NCBI GenBank assembly: GCA_910574965.1
Contig: CAJTDB010000005.1
Location: 156,707-220,706, forward strand
Reading direction: 5' to 3'
Source of the DNA: Lachnospiraceae bacterium
GTDB taxonomy: Bacteria > Bacillota > Clostridia > Lachnospirales > Lachnospiraceae
DNA: 64,000 bases
Position 1 is the first letter of the stretch. The number at the start of each line of letters is the position of its first letter. The notes under the pieces are model-generated. The model was given only the letters and a program-made list of their open reading frames with translations, was not told the origin of the DNA and did no database searches. Shown in pieces: positions 23,059 to 33,716 of this stretch. Both the position numbers and the translations under genes were made by a program.

Positions 23059-24714
23059 CTATTCTCCCAAACTGATGTTCAGGCCTGCATATCCGCTTAT
23101 ACCGTTCACTGTTCCTCTATCCGTATACTGCCGGACTGCACAAAGTCCGGTATAAGTAAGATCTGAATCATCATACACCGTCAGCCAGAACTGATATTCG
23201 GAAAGTCTCTCTGCCTCAAGTGCCCCCATAAAGAATGCCTCGTCTGTATGAATCATAGGAGTATATCCTGCTTCCCGAATCCGGTCGCAGCACATTTTAA
23301 TATATTTTGTCCGCTCTTCCTTTCCAAGCCGGTCTGCTCTGCCGTTATGTTCCGGATTCGCATAAGATGTTTCCAGAACAAGAGGTCCTGCGGTCTTGTA
23401 TTTCTCTGCCATACGAATAAGAAATTCTGCTTCTTCCAGCGCCTCCTCTTCGGTAACCGCCTGGGAAAACAGAGAAAGTCCTGTCTCTAATCCCACCTGT
23501 TCGGCTCCTTTTATGTTCTGAGCCGCCTGGGTATCGGGGATCAGAATGCCCGTCTTGGCATCCCGATAGGCACACTGAATGAGTGCCCGGTCTATGCCGG
23601 CCTCAGCCGCTTTCTCCCAGGCAATCGTTCCGTTTTCTTCCGAAACTTCTGCGCCTGCTTTGCTGATCTTTACTCCCTGTTCATCAAACACATGCCGGAT
23701 GCCCTGTATCACCTGCGAACCGGTCACACGCTCCCCATGCTCATCAAAATAATAAGTCTTTCCACCCAGCTTCTGCCATCCGTAATACCGGTATCTTCCG
23801 GTTCCCACCCGGACTTCCATAAGAATCGGAACTTTTTCTTCCGCCTGAAAGCTGACCGCTGCCGTCTCCATATGAACCTCCGTCAGATGGTCAAGGTCCG
23901 CTGGCTCCTTCTCCATCACACGGATCCCCTGATAACGCACATAATATCGATACTGTATCTCTCCGTTTTCATCGGTCACGACTCTGCACTCCGTATCAAT
24001 CGCTTCCAGACGGTCATATTTTCCGGGCGGCTTTAAAAGGGCCAGCGCCAGATCATCATTTTGGTTCCCGAAGACCACATTTCCATTGCTGTATCTGTAT
24101 TCGTACCATACACCATTCTCATATGCATATTTTATATCGCCGACCTGATTCACATAAATGCGCGGCACTTCCGGCTCTCTCTTTATGATCTCATAGGTAC
24201 TGGGATCATTTTCATCTACGACGGACTTTACATACTGAGTTTCCATAATCTCTTCTTTTCGGGATTCTATATAACGCACAGTATCCTCCGGGGGAAGATC
24301 CGAAGGATGACTATACTTTTGTATTGCCCCAAAGACCATTTCACTCTCTGTATCTGAAATGTCCAGTTCTTCCTGGGCAGTCGGCAGCGCTGTATCCGCC
24401 GTATATCCTATTTTCAGGCAGCCGATCTCCTCGGCTGCCTCCGGCACCAGATCCAATGCCTCTTTCTGACTTTCGGTCACTTTTTCTTCTGCGCATGAAC
24501 GCTCTGAGGGAAGCTTTTGTTCCTCTAAAACGTACTCGCCGGCAGACACAATCTTCGGTTCCGAAGTCTCCGCAAATACCGCTGTTCTCTCCTTTGGACC
24601 GGCAGCTTCATATGGCACCGGGACCTTCTGTCCGCTTCCTGCTGCTTTATGGCAGCCTGCCAAAAGCAGAACCAGGCAGACCGCCCCCATAACAGGAATC
24701 ACTTTTCCATTCAT
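23059..24714 (-). CDS. Lipoprotein with cell-wall-binding repeat and degenerate GH25-like domain
   Basis: Protein of 551 residues: a lipobox signal (VLLLAGC), a ~230-residue region of unknown fold, one choline-binding-type repeat (GGKTYYFDEHGERVTGS) near 315, and a C-terminal domain patterned like GH25 lysozymes (IDRALIQCAYRD, GLETGLSLFSQAV, EEALEEAEFLIRMAEKY). Where active GH25 has an Asp-x-Glu strand this has LVLETSY, so activity is doubtful and it may only bind wall sugar. ATG at 24714 overlaps the stop of the foldase gene upstream by four bases, so the two are translationally coupled. Role inferred: surface-anchored cell-wall protein. Confidence 0.65.
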   Translation of the reverse strand: MNGKVIPVMGAVCLVLLLAGCHKAAGSGQKVPVPYEAAGPKERTAVFAETSEPKIVSAGEYVLEEQKLPSERSCAEEKVTESQKEALDLVPEAAEEIGCLKIGYTADTALPTAQEELDISDTESEMVFGAIQKYSHPSDLPPEDTVRYIESRKEEIMETQYVKSVVDENDPSTYEIIKREPEVPRIYVNQVGDIKYAYENGVWYEYRYSNGNVVFGNQNDDLALALLKPPGKYDRLEAIDTECRVVTDENGEIQYRYYVRYQGIRVMEKEPADLDHLTEVHMETAAVSFQAEEKVPILMEVRVGTGRYRYYGWQKLGGKTYYFDEHGERVTGSQVIQGIRHVFDEQGVKISKAGAEVSEENGTIAWEKAAEAGIDRALIQCAYRDAKTGILIPDTQAAQNIKGAEQVGLETGLSLFSQAVTEEEALEEAEFLIRMAEKYKTAGPLVLETSYANPEHNGRADRLGKEERTKYIKMCCDRIREAGYTPMIHTDEAFFMGALEAERLSEYQFWLTVYDDSDLTYTGLCAVRQYTDRGTVNGISGYAGLNISLGE

Positions 24715-25796
24715 TCCTCTGTTCCTTCCGGTTCCTCCGTTCCCTCTGCCGTGGTATCTTCATTTCCTTCTGTCTCCGGTTCTTCCACCGGCATCTGGAA
24801 AATTCTCTCAAACGTCAGCGTCTGGATCAGTTCATCATTTACAGTGATCTCCGTTCCCTCCAGAAGCGGCTGGTACCACGCATCATATGCCTCCCGTTCT
24901 CTTCGGGACAGTTCATTCTGTCTTGCCGTCTCGGTCGCATCCTCATCAAAGGTATTTTCCATATAGACGATATAATAACCGTTTTCTGTCTCGATCACTT
25001 CGGAAAATTCCCCGTTCGAAAGTGCATCAGCCGCTGTGAATACCGCCTCTTCCAAACTGCTGCTGTCTTTTCCGTAGGTAATAGAAGATGCACTCATCTC
25101 CTGGGCCTCTGCTGCCGCATTCAGGTCTTTGCTCTCCTTTGCGGCTGCCAGAATGGAATCCATCTGCGTCTTTTTCCCGGCACGCTCTTCTTCGGTCAGT
25201 TCCGTTACATTTCCTTCCTCATCTGTCGTACCTGCCAGAGAACTCATCACATAGGAAATGCGCTTTTGTGCCACAGACTCCGGATCCACCTGGGTGTCAA
25301 TGGATGCCGCCCGGTTGTCATATACTTTGGCCTGCAGTGCCATAAGCTGAAGCACATGAGTAACCGTAGCTTCGTTTGCAGACATCGCTTTTAGAGCCTT
25401 TTGGTTATTGGCCGCAAGAAATGCCTTCGCCGCCTCGGATGCCTTGTTCTTCTCCTCATCGGTCAGAGAGAGCCCAAGCTCTTCTGCGTGCGCTTCCACC
25501 ACATAATATTCTTTCAGCGTCTCCACTACCGTATCCCGGATCGTCGCCCCATAAGGAGTCCCCATTCCCATCAGGTCCTGATTCATAAAATCTTCTCCGA
25601 AATACATTCCATATGCACCCTGCATCTGTGTCTGCTGGTATCGGAGATAAAAATTCACCTCTCCTAACGGAACCGACACTTCGCCTACCTTCATCGATTC
25701 TGCCGTATCATCCACGCCGCCGCTTTTTGTGCAGCCTGTCAGTGCCGCTGTCATCACAAATAAAAGGATTAAAAATCCTGCCACGTTCTTTCTCAT
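24711..25796 (-). CDS. PrsA-like peptidyl-prolyl isomerase lipoprotein
   Basis: Extracytoplasmic foldase of 361 residues. Signal peptide with lipobox ALTGC (Cys 22), a helical SurA/PrsA N-domain (VPLGEVNFYLRYQQTQMQ), and a parvulin-like segment (ISYVMSSLAG ... EAVFTAADALSNGEFSEVIETENGYYIVYM). The tail is low-complexity and acidic (EEPETEGNEDTTAEGTEE). It is the first of two adjacent PrsA-like genes and is coupled to the downstream wall lipoprotein by ATGA overlap. It likely helps secreted proteins fold at the membrane surface. Confidence 0.8.
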   Translation of the reverse strand: MRKNVAGFLILLFVMTAALTGCTKSGGVDDTAESMKVGEVSVPLGEVNFYLRYQQTQMQGAYGMYFGEDFMNQDLMGMGTPYGATIRDTVVETLKEYYVVEAHAEELGLSLTDEEKNKASEAAKAFLAANNQKALKAMSANEATVTHVLQLMALQAKVYDNRAASIDTQVDPESVAQKRISYVMSSLAGTTDEEGNVTELTEEERAGKKTQMDSILAAAKESKDLNAAAEAQEMSASSITYGKDSSSLEEAVFTAADALSNGEFSEVIETENGYYIVYMENTFDEDATETARQNELSRREREAYDAWYQPLLEGTEITVNDELIQTLTFERIFQMPVEEPETEGNEDTTAEGTEEPEGTEE

Positions 25797-25856
25797 ATTT
25801 GATCGTCCTCCTCATTGTACAGGTTTTCATGCATTGATTATAAACTCTTTTTATAC

Positions 25857-26870
25857 TTAGAGCAACTCCTTTAATACAATTTTCACCTCCACCTGGTCCA
25901 TAACCTCCGGATAGGTCACAATCTCAGCAGCGGCTTTCCATTCCTCATAGATCCGTTCATATTCTGCCGTTTTTGCCTGCTTTGTCAGCTTCTCCCGCCA
26001 GTAATCGGTTCCCACTTCATCGTAGTCATTCATATGCTGAACTAAAAACCAGCCCTCCTCCGTCCAGACCGGATCGGAAATCTCTCCTACTGCAAGCTCC
26101 CTGGCTGCATCCAGCATCCGCGGTTCATGCCCGTCTCCCTCATTGCTCCTTCCCATGCTGGCCTCTATGGGCGTAAGTCCGTTTGCCTCTGCAGTCTCCT
26201 TCAGTTTCCCGCTCTCCCTGGCTGCCCGGCATACTTCTTCTGCAAGTTTTGTGCGTTCCTTTACTTCCTCCTCTGTAAAAGGCAGCAGATTTCCCTCTGA
26301 GTCCCGAAGCCCGGTGGTGGAAATCAGCACATAGCAGATCCCTTCCCGGTGTACCTCCTCTTCCAGAATCACCGGCTCATAGTCCGCCACTGCTGCCTCC
26401 TCCACCAGAAGAGACAGTTCCCGCTCCGACAGTTTTTCATAAACAAATGCTTCGTCCGCCCCTGCATAGTCGAGAAGTGCCTCGTGGTAAGCATCCATAA
26501 AGGACCCGGCCCGCTCCCGGACCTCCCGCTGCTTCGCTTCATCCAGAGATACCCCGTATTCCTTTGCATACTGACAGGCCAGATGGATCTGGCAGATCGT
26601 CTCCTGCACCTCTTCCTTCAGTCTGTCCGCCCGTGTGGTCCCCTCCTCTTCTCCTGCTGCCTGGCTCCACATATCATCTCCCCATGTTTCAAGCCCTTCT
26701 TTCTCCCACTGCATCTGATTCATACGCACGTAAAAGTTCCACTCCCGCAGACTCACAGCCTCTCCATTGACTGTAAATGCCGTTGCCTCTTCTTCCTCTG
26801 AAGTGTTTCCGCATCCCCCAAGAACCATGCAGACCGTCACCAGCACTGCCGTTATCCTCTTTCGTATCAT
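25857..26870 (-). CDS. Second PrsA/SurA-like lipoprotein
   Basis: Protein of 337 residues with lipobox (VLGGC), the same VSLREWNFYVRMNQMQW start of the mature part as its neighbour, and the parvulin-like closing block AARELAVGEISDPVWTEEGWFLVQHMNDYDE. The overall plan matches the gene at 24711-25796, so the pair is a tandem duplication that has diverged. ATG at 26870, 16 bases after the mfd stop; probably one operon running mfd to the lipoproteins. Confidence 0.78.
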   Translation of the reverse strand: MIRKRITAVLVTVCMVLGGCGNTSEEEEATAFTVNGEAVSLREWNFYVRMNQMQWEKEGLETWGDDMWSQAAGEEEGTTRADRLKEEVQETICQIHLACQYAKEYGVSLDEAKQREVRERAGSFMDAYHEALLDYAGADEAFVYEKLSERELSLLVEEAAVADYEPVILEEEVHREGICYVLISTTGLRDSEGNLLPFTEEEVKERTKLAEEVCRAARESGKLKETAEANGLTPIEASMGRSNEGDGHEPRMLDAARELAVGEISDPVWTEEGWFLVQHMNDYDEVGTDYWREKLTKQAKTAEYERIYEEWKAAAEIVTYPEVMDQVEVKIVLKELL

Positions 26871-26885
26871 CTTATTACACTCCTG

Positions 26886-29800
26886 TTATCCTTCCTTCAG
26901 GATCTCCATTTCCTTTAAAAGCTCTCCCGTCAATTTCAGAAGGTCCTTTTCCGCCTTCTTACTGCCGCCTTTGACCTGATAGATAAACTGCACCGGTTCT
27001 GCTTTTTTAAATGTCATAGCACCTTTCATCCGAACGAGCAGCTCCGGAATTTTCGCCGGATCAATCCCGGCCTTTTCGTACATGGTAAAGGTAATCTGGT
27101 CCGTTCGTCCCTTGATTTCCCGGATATACAGTTCATGAGCCTGTCCCCGAAGTCTCGTAATCTCCAGGAGATTCAGCACCGACCCAGGCGGCTCCCCGAA
27201 GCGGTCGATCAGTTCTTCCAACATGTCATCCCTTTCCGCCTCATTTTCCACCACAGCAATCCGGCGGTAAATATCCAGCTTCAGCGCCTCATTTCGGATA
27301 TAGCTGTCCGGTATATATGCGTCAATTTGCAGATCCGCCACAGTCTCAAAGTCTTCCTCCGGATCCTCTGAGCCTCCCTTCAGCCGCAGCACCGCCTCAT
27401 TCAGCATTTTGCAGTACAGATGATAGCCGACTGCCTGCATATGACCGTGCTGCCGCTGTCCAAGAAGCGTCCCCACTCCGCGGATCTCCATATCGCGCAT
27501 GGCAATCTTAAAACCGCTTCCAAGGTCCGAATACTCCCGGATGGCATGAAGCCGTTTTTCCGCCACTTCTTTTAACATCCGATCTTTTTTATATAGAAGA
27601 AATGCATAGGCCGTCCGGTTCGACCGGCCAACCCTTCCTCTAAGCTGGTAGAGCTGGGACAGCCCCATACGGTCCGCGTCATGAATGATAATCGTATTTA
27701 CATTAGAAATATCCATGCCTGTCTCAATGATGGTCGTAGACACAAGCACATCAATATTTCCCTCTATAAACTCATACATGATCCGTTCCAGATCATGCTC
27801 CTTCATCTGTCCATGAGCAAAGGCCACATTGGCTTCCGGGACTAACTCCTGTATCCTGTGGGCTACATCCGCAATATTCTCCACCCGGTTGTATACATAA
27901 TAGATCTGCCCTTCCCTTCCAAGCTCCCTGTGAATGGCTGCCCGGACCATCTCCTCGTCATATTCACACACATACGTCTGTACCGGCATTCGGTCTATGG
28001 GCGGCTCCTCCAAAACGCTCATGTCCCGGATTCCCACCAGACTCATATGCAGCGTTCGGGGAATCGGCGTCGCACTTAAAGACAGAACATCCACGTTGAT
28101 CTTCAGCTTTTTGATCTTCTCCTTGTCCGCCACACCAAAGCGCTGTTCCTCATCGATAATCAGAAGTCCCAGCTCTTTGTATTCCACATCTTTGGACAGC
28201 ACCCGGTGGGTGCCGATCACAATATCCACCAGTCCCTTTTTCAGATCTTCGATGGTCTTCTTCTGCTGCCCCGGAGTGCGAAACCGGCAGAGAAGATCAA
28301 TCCGTACGGGAAATTCCTTCATGCGCTGGACAAAGGTATGATAATGCTGCTGAGCAAGGATCGTCGTAGGAACCAGATACACTACCTGCCGGCTTTCCTG
28401 TACGGCCTTGAAAGCCGCCCGAATGGCCACTTCTGTCTTTCCGTAGCCCACATCCCCGCAGATAAGCCGGTCCATAATCTTGCTGCTCTCCATATCTTTT
28501 TTCATATCCTGGATGGCCTTCTGCTGGTCTTCCGTCTCCTCATAGGGGAAAAGCTCTTCAAATTCCTTCTGCCAGATCGTATCCGGCCCGTAGACATACC
28601 CTTTCTCCGACTGCCGGACCGCATACAGCTCTACCAGGTCTTTAGCCACCTCCTGAACGGCTCCTTTGACCTTGGAACGGGTCTTTCTCCAGTCCTGTCC
28701 CCCCAGCGTACTCAGCCTCGGCGTTTTGGCCGCGTCCGCACTTCCGTATTTTTGTATGGCATCCAACTGAGTTGCCAGAATGTAGAGACAGGAACCTTTG
28801 CTGTACTCGATCTTCATGTAGTCCTTCACGGTCTTATCCACTGTGATCTTCTCGATGCCCCGGTAGATGCCCAGCCCATGATTCTCATGCACCACATAAT
28901 CGCCTGCGGACAGATCTGTAAAACTGCTGATCTTTCGTCCTTCGTAGGTTTTCTGCTGCCTTCTTTTTTTCTTCTTCTCCCTGCCAAAGACATCCGTTTC
29001 CGAGAGAACCGCAAAGCGGATCATGGGATACTCATAACCCCGGAACACATTTCCGTGAACAACCATAATCTCTCCCGGCTGTACTACGCGCTTGGGATCT
29101 TCGCTGTAAAATGCATTCAGCTCCTCCGAAAGCAGCTCCTTTGCCAGACGCTTTCCTCTTGTCCTGGAAGCACACATGAGAATAATCTGATACCGTTCTT
29201 TCTTCCACCGCCTCAGATCTTTCAAGAGCAGTTCAAAATGGTTGTGATAGGACTGAATCGACCGGGTATCCAGCCGGTACCGACTGTGGAAATCCAGCCG
29301 TTTATCCGTCGTCTCCAGCGTTCCAATCGCTGCTCCTTTCATATGATTCAGCCAGTGCATTACCTGAATGCAGGGAAAGATCTCCTCCTCCTGTCCCTTT
29401 TTTATCTGGCCTTTTTCCATACGGTTCTCAAAGTTCTGTCGGTATTCTTTTTCCACCGTCTCGCCCCGCTCAAACAGGCGATTCCCTTCATCAAGAAATA
29501 CAAGGGCATGAAATTCTTTCAGATACTCCAGCAGACTGACTCCGCTGCAGTGATGCTCTGCCGGACTTAACTCCGCCGCCGGATACAGAACAACCTCCTC
29601 CAGATTTTCCATTGACCGCTGGCTGGACGCGTCGTAGCTGCGGATGGAATCCACTTCTTCGTCCCAAAGTTCAATCCGAACCGGATATTCTTCGGTTAAA
29701 GGATAAATGTCCAGAATACCGCCCCGAACGGCAAACTGCCCCGGCAGCTCAGCCTGTCCGGTCCTCTCATAGCCCATACGGACCAACCGGCGTTTCATAG

Positions 29801-30245
29801 CTTCCATCTCTACCACGCTCCCAAGGCCGATGGTCAGCGTAAGCTCCTTTAATTTATCAAAGGGAAGCAGCGGGTCCATGCACCCGTCCAGCGTCGTCAC
29901 AATTACGGTCGGCTGTCCGGACAAAAGCCGGCTTACCGCAGTCATCCGCTGCCGCAGCAGTTCATTTCCCTGAATATCTGCATGAAAAAAGAGAAAATCT
30001 TTCGCAGGATAATAAAACACCTCTTCCCCCAGTGCCTGATATTCCTCATAGATTTCCTTCGCTTTTAACTCGCTGTACGTAAGGATCAGTTTGACATCCG
30101 CCCCCTGCCCAAGCCCATAGATCAGATGTGTCTTCTGGGACTCCACACATCCGGTCAGGAGCAGAAGACCTTCCTCTTTCGCCAGTCTCTCCCTGGCCTG
30201 CATAAATACTTCAAGCTGCAGCAGCGGCTCATAAAATGTATTCAT
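26886..30245 (-). CDS. mfd: Transcription-repair coupling factor
   Basis: SNF2-like translocase of 1119 residues that removes RNA polymerase stalled at lesions and recruits UvrA. It has UvrB-like N-terminal domains, the RNA-polymerase-interacting module (LSAGDYVVHENHGLGIYRG) near 470, and the RecG-type helicase motifs ICGDVGYGKTEVA, IIDEEQRF and LSATPIPRTLHMS. It ends with the QLRGRVGRSNRTAYAF motif and the C-terminal TRCF domain. Length is normal. Start ATG at 30245, 21 bases after the pth stop. Confidence 0.97.
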   Translation of the reverse strand: MNTFYEPLLQLEVFMQARERLAKEEGLLLLTGCVESQKTHLIYGLGQGADVKLILTYSELKAKEIYEEYQALGEEVFYYPAKDFLFFHADIQGNELLRQRMTAVSRLLSGQPTVIVTTLDGCMDPLLPFDKLKELTLTIGLGSVVEMEAMKRRLVRMGYERTGQAELPGQFAVRGGILDIYPLTEEYPVRIELWDEEVDSIRSYDASSQRSMENLEEVVLYPAAELSPAEHHCSGVSLLEYLKEFHALVFLDEGNRLFERGETVEKEYRQNFENRMEKGQIKKGQEEEIFPCIQVMHWLNHMKGAAIGTLETTDKRLDFHSRYRLDTRSIQSYHNHFELLLKDLRRWKKERYQIILMCASRTRGKRLAKELLSEELNAFYSEDPKRVVQPGEIMVVHGNVFRGYEYPMIRFAVLSETDVFGREKKKKRRQQKTYEGRKISSFTDLSAGDYVVHENHGLGIYRGIEKITVDKTVKDYMKIEYSKGSCLYILATQLDAIQKYGSADAAKTPRLSTLGGQDWRKTRSKVKGAVQEVAKDLVELYAVRQSEKGYVYGPDTIWQKEFEELFPYEETEDQQKAIQDMKKDMESSKIMDRLICGDVGYGKTEVAIRAAFKAVQESRQVVYLVPTTILAQQHYHTFVQRMKEFPVRIDLLCRFRTPGQQKKTIEDLKKGLVDIVIGTHRVLSKDVEYKELGLLIIDEEQRFGVADKEKIKKLKINVDVLSLSATPIPRTLHMSLVGIRDMSVLEEPPIDRMPVQTYVCEYDEEMVRAAIHRELGREGQIYYVYNRVENIADVAHRIQELVPEANVAFAHGQMKEHDLERIMYEFIEGNIDVLVSTTIIETGMDISNVNTIIIHDADRMGLSQLYQLRGRVGRSNRTAYAFLLYKKDRMLKEVAEKRLHAIREYSDLGSGFKIAMRDMEIRGVGTLLGQRQHGHMQAVGYHLYCKMLNEAVLRLKGGSEDPEEDFETVADLQIDAYIPDSYIRNEALKLDIYRRIAVVENEAERDDMLEELIDRFGEPPGSVLNLLEITRLRGQAHELYIREIKGRTDQITFTMYEKAGIDPAKIPELLVRMKGAMTFKKAEPVQFIYQVKGGSKKAEKDLLKLTGELLKEMEILKEG

Positions 30246-30266
30246 TCCACGCTCCTTATTCGCTGT

Positions 30267-30827
30267 CTAATTAAACTCGTTCATCGCCTGATCCGGCCCT
30301 TCCAAAAGGACCGCCGCGGCCGCTTTTGCCGCTCTCTCATAAGTTTCTTTCATCTTCTCTATATCTTCTCCGGAAAAATGTCCCAGCACATGATCTACCA
30401 GATCATTCCCTTCCGGTTTCCCGCCGACGCCGATCTTGATTCTTGGAAACACCTGGGTCCCCAGATGCTGGATAATATTTTTAATCCCGTTGTGTCCCCC
30501 GGCACTCCCCTTTTTCCTGATCCTAAGCTTTCCGGGTTCCAGAGAAATATCATCATAGATGACCAGAAGCTCCTGTTCCGGGTCCGCCTTATAATATTCC
30601 ACTGCCTCCCGCACACTTTCCCCGCTTAAATTCATATATGTCTGCGGCTTTAATAAGAGCACCTTATGCCCTTCGATTACTCCGCTGCCGCAGAGGGCTT
30701 TGTGCTTTTTTTGCGTAAACTCTATGCTGTACAATGCAGCCAGCCGGTCCACTGCCTGGAAGCCGGCATTGTGCCTTGTCCCCTCATATTTCCTGCCCGG
30801 ATTTCCCAGGCCCACGATCACGTACAT
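30267..30827 (-). CDS. pth: Peptidyl-tRNA hydrolase
   Basis: Frees tRNA from prematurely released peptidyl-tRNA. 186 residues with all family motifs: VGLGNPGRKYEGTRHNAGF (catalytic His), TYMNLSGESV, YDDISLEPGKLRIRKKGSAGGHNG and FPRIKIGVG. ATG at 30827. It is directly upstream of mfd, a pairing conserved in Firmicutes. Confidence 0.96.
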   Translation of the reverse strand: MYVIVGLGNPGRKYEGTRHNAGFQAVDRLAALYSIEFTQKKHKALCGSGVIEGHKVLLLKPQTYMNLSGESVREAVEYYKADPEQELLVIYDDISLEPGKLRIRKKGSAGGHNGIKNIIQHLGTQVFPRIKIGVGGKPEGNDLVDHVLGHFSGEDIEKMKETYERAAKAAAAVLLEGPDQAMNEFN

Positions 30828-30895
30828 GTCCGCTCTCCATTTTTGTCGTATTTTCTATGTATTTTACATGACCAACCTCTATTTTGCAACCCCGC

Positions 30896-30928
30896 AAAAA
30901 GCCTGCGGCTTGATACCGCAGGCTTTTT
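30896..30928. terminator. Bidirectional terminator between spoVG and pth
   Basis: AAAAAGCCTGCGG (30896-30908) and CCGCAGGCTTTTT (30916-30928) form a perfect 13-bp hairpin with A- and T-runs at either side, directly behind the spoVG stop. Confidence 0.9.
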
Positions 30929-30939
30929 CTCTGGTAAGT

Positions 30940-31212
30940 TCAATCTTCTGAAGGCTCCATAATTGCTTCTTCGTACCGGTCCAGGATCATCGTCTGAATG
31001 GAATCCCTCGTAAGCGAGTTGATCGGATGGGCAATATCACGGTACTCCCCGTCCGATGCCTTTCTGCTTGGCATGGCAATAAACAGCCCTTTCTCTCCTT
31101 CAATGACTTTGATGTCATGGACTACAAATTCTTCATCGATCGTAATCGATACGACTGCCTTCATCTTTCCTTCTTTTGCCACTTTACGAACGCGTACATC
31201 TGTAATCTTCAT
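30940..31212 (-). CDS. spoVG: Septation/sporulation regulator SpoVG
   Basis: RNA/DNA-binding regulator of sporulation, division and surface genes. The sequence [20 protein letters not shown], then [19 protein letters not shown] and [10 protein letters not shown], is the family core. 90 residues from ATG 31212, which has AAAGGAG; the start at 31236 adds eight unconserved residues. It lies 41 bases downstream of glgD. Confidence 0.96.
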   Translation of the reverse strand: MKITDVRVRKVAKEGKMKAVVSITIDEEFVVHDIKVIEGEKGLFIAMPSRKASDGEYRDIAHPINSLTRDSIQTMILDRYEEAIMEPSED

Positions 31213-31253
31213 AGTAAACTCCTTTTCACCTGTCACATCATTAAGACAAAAAA

Positions 31254-32372
31254 CTATATAACATACCTCTCGTTTTTCTCAATGACCACTTTCACACCAT
31301 TTTCGCCTACATAACGGGAATTCGCCCGAATCGTGTCCCTGCTCTCCACGATGCAGTTCTCGATGTATGTATTATCCCCCAGATACACGTCATTCAGGAT
31401 GATCGAATTCTTTATCACACAGTTGTTCCCCACAAATACCTTCTTAAACAGAACGGAATCCTCAACTGTGCCGTTAATGATACATCCGCTGGCTACCAGA
31501 CTGTTGTGTACATTAGAACCTGCGTTATATTTGGCAGGCGGAAGATCTTGTACTTTGGAATAGATGTCCGGATATTCCTGGAGAAAATGTCTGCGAACTT
31601 CCGGCCTTAGGAAATCCATATTCGTCTGGTAATAGGATTCCACAGAAGAGATACTGTTCCAGTAACTGTCCATCCGGTACACATAGATCTTCTTTACATT
31701 CTTGTAACGGATCAGGATATCCCGCACAAAATCATAACGGTCTTCCTGCGCGCATTTCTCTATCAGCTCAATGAGCTGACGTCTGCGGATAATATAGATC
31801 CCGCAGGATACCAGATGCGCATCCGTTGCCATGGGCTTTTCTTCCATATCGATCAGCCGGCCCTCACCGTCGTCTTTCACCACACCGAAACGGCTCATGT
31901 CCGTATCTTCCGGCATATCCTTGCAGACAACGGTAATATCCGCCTTTTTCTCAATATGATATTCCAGCACCTTGTTGTAATCCATCTTGTACACGCCGTC
32001 CCCGGAAGCGATGACCACATAAGGCTCATGACTTTGCTTTAGCCAGTCCAAATTCTGGTAGATACAGTCCGCGGTGCCGCGGTACCAGAAATTATTGTCC
32101 GCCGTTACCATCGGCGTAAAGATGTAAAGTCCGCCCTGCTTTCTGCCAAAATCCCACCATTTGGAGGAACTTAAATGCTCATTCAAAGAGCGGGAATTGT
32201 ACTGGGTTAAAACCGCCACCTTCTGCACATGGGAATTGGACATATTGCTTAGGGAAAAATCAATGCCCCGATAGCTCCCTGCCACCGGCATAGCCGCTAT
32301 GGCCCGTTTGGTAGATAATTCCTTCATCCTGTGGTTGTTGCCGCCTGCCAAAATCAGTCCTATGGCTCTCAT
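31254..32372 (-). CDS. glgD: Glucose-1-phosphate adenylyltransferase regulatory subunit GlgD
   Basis: Partner of GlgC in making ADP-glucose for glycogen. 372 residues with the nucleotidyltransferase fold and a C-terminal left-handed beta helix (hexapeptide repeats near 290-340). The nucleotide loop is degenerate ([12 protein letters not shown], against [11 protein letters not shown] in GlgC), as expected of the non-catalytic GlgD subunit of Firmicutes. Its ATG overlaps the glgC stop by four bases, so the two are made together. Confidence 0.93.
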   Translation of the reverse strand: MRAIGLILAGGNNHRMKELSTKRAIAAMPVAGSYRGIDFSLSNMSNSHVQKVAVLTQYNSRSLNEHLSSSKWWDFGRKQGGLYIFTPMVTADNNFWYRGTADCIYQNLDWLKQSHEPYVVIASGDGVYKMDYNKVLEYHIEKKADITVVCKDMPEDTDMSRFGVVKDDGEGRLIDMEEKPMATDAHLVSCGIYIIRRRQLIELIEKCAQEDRYDFVRDILIRYKNVKKIYVYRMDSYWNSISSVESYYQTNMDFLRPEVRRHFLQEYPDIYSKVQDLPPAKYNAGSNVHNSLVASGCIINGTVEDSVLFKKVFVGNNCVIKNSIILNDVYLGDNTYIENCIVESRDTIRANSRYVGENGVKVVIEKNERYVI

Positions 32373-33643
32373 GATCTCTCACCTGCCTTAATTAATGTCT
32401 CGCCGCTTCCCAGCATACCACTTGGATAATCACCGATTTCCGTTGCACCGGAGATAGCGGTATTCAGTCCAATCTGCACCCCCGGCGGGATCACGGAATT
32501 TTCCCCAATCGTCACAAGGCCAAAAGAATATACTTTCGGATTGACCTTATTGGGAATGTTCTCGCCAACGCCCAGAATACAGTTCTCACCGACCTCTACT
32601 TCCTCGGCAATGATCGACCGGTCCACCTGACATCCGGCACCAATGACGGTATTTTTCATAATGATAGAATCACGCACGACAGCGCCTTTTCCAACAAAGA
32701 CTCCGGCACCGATAACGGAATTGATAACCGTTCCCTCGATGTTGGAATTACCGCACACAATACTCCTCTCGATAAATCCCTCCCTCGATACATAGAGAGG
32801 CGGCACGGCATCGCTCTTCGTGTAGATCTTCCAGAACTCTTCATATAGATTGAACTCCGGAATGATGTCAATCAGTTCCATGTTCGCTTCCCAGTAGGAA
32901 CCAAGTGTTCCCACATCTTTCCAGTAACCATTGTACTCGTAAGCAAACAGACGTTCTCCCTGTTCCAGACATTCCGGCAGAATATGCTTTCCAAAATCAC
33001 AGTGGGGCACATCCTTCATCCGAATCAGGGCTTCTCTTAAGAGCTTCCATGTAAAGATATAGATACCCATGGATGCCAAGTTGCTTCTCGGATTCGCCGG
33101 TTTCTCCTCAAACTCGCTGATCTGTCCGTGCTCATCCGTGATGACAACGCCGAAACGGCCCGCCTCCTCCCATGGAACAGGCATACATGCGATCGTCACT
33201 GCGGCATTGTTCTCTTTGTGGTATTCCAGCATCACTTCATAATCCATCTTGTAAATATGATCGCCGGAAAGAATCAGAACATAATCCGGATTATAGGTAT
33301 CGATATAATCTATGTTCTGGTAGATGGCATTCGCCGTTCCGGAATACCAGTCGCTCCCCGCACTCTTCTCATAGGGAGAGAGTACGGTTACGCCGCCGTT
33401 GTTCCGGTCCAGGTCCCAGGGCATACCAATTCCGATGTGTGTGTTCAGGCGCAGAGGCTGATACTGTGTCAGCACCCCTACTGTATCGATCCCTGAATTG
33501 ATACAGTTGCTGAGAGGAAAGTCAATAATACGATACTTACCGCCAAAGGCAACCGCCGGTTTTGCCACCTTCGCCGTAAGCACACCCAGTCTGCTTCCCT
33601 GTCCGCCTGCCAAAAGCATGGCTATCATTTCCTTTTTAATCAC
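32369..33643 (-). CDS. glgC: Glucose-1-phosphate adenylyltransferase catalytic subunit
   Basis: Forms ADP-glucose from ATP and glucose-1-phosphate, the first step of glycogen synthesis. Motifs: [13 protein letters not shown] (nucleotide loop), [40 protein letters not shown] and the C-terminal beta helix. GTG at 33643 is preferred (GAGGTG seven bases upstream), giving 424 residues; the ATG at 33673 adds ten unconserved residues. No glgA or glgB is in the window. Confidence 0.94.
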   Translation of the reverse strand: MIKKEMIAMLLAGGQGSRLGVLTAKVAKPAVAFGGKYRIIDFPLSNCINSGIDTVGVLTQYQPLRLNTHIGIGMPWDLDRNNGGVTVLSPYEKSAGSDWYSGTANAIYQNIDYIDTYNPDYVLILSGDHIYKMDYEVMLEYHKENNAAVTIACMPVPWEEAGRFGVVITDEHGQISEFEEKPANPRSNLASMGIYIFTWKLLREALIRMKDVPHCDFGKHILPECLEQGERLFAYEYNGYWKDVGTLGSYWEANMELIDIIPEFNLYEEFWKIYTKSDAVPPLYVSREGFIERSIVCGNSNIEGTVINSVIGAGVFVGKGAVVRDSIIMKNTVIGAGCQVDRSIIAEEVEVGENCILGVGENIPNKVNPKVYSFGLVTIGENSVIPPGVQIGLNTAISGATEIGDYPSGMLGSGETLIKAGERS

Positions 33644-33687
33644 GCTATCACCTCTTGTTGCAACATTAAACATGCTTTGATGTCCAT

Positions 33688-33716
33688 ATTATAGCACACC
33701 TTTTGTAAATAGTGAA
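33688..33716 (-). promoter_or_regulatory. Promoter of glgC-glgD
   Basis: On the minus strand TTCACT (33711-33716), a 17-bp spacer and TATAAT (33688-33693) lie about 45 bases upstream of the glgC start, in the gap divergent to murC. Confidence 0.55.

Noticed and set aside
28206-29570. 454-residue plus-strand frame
   Set aside because: It is a shadow of mfd on the opposite strand; mfd motifs are complete.
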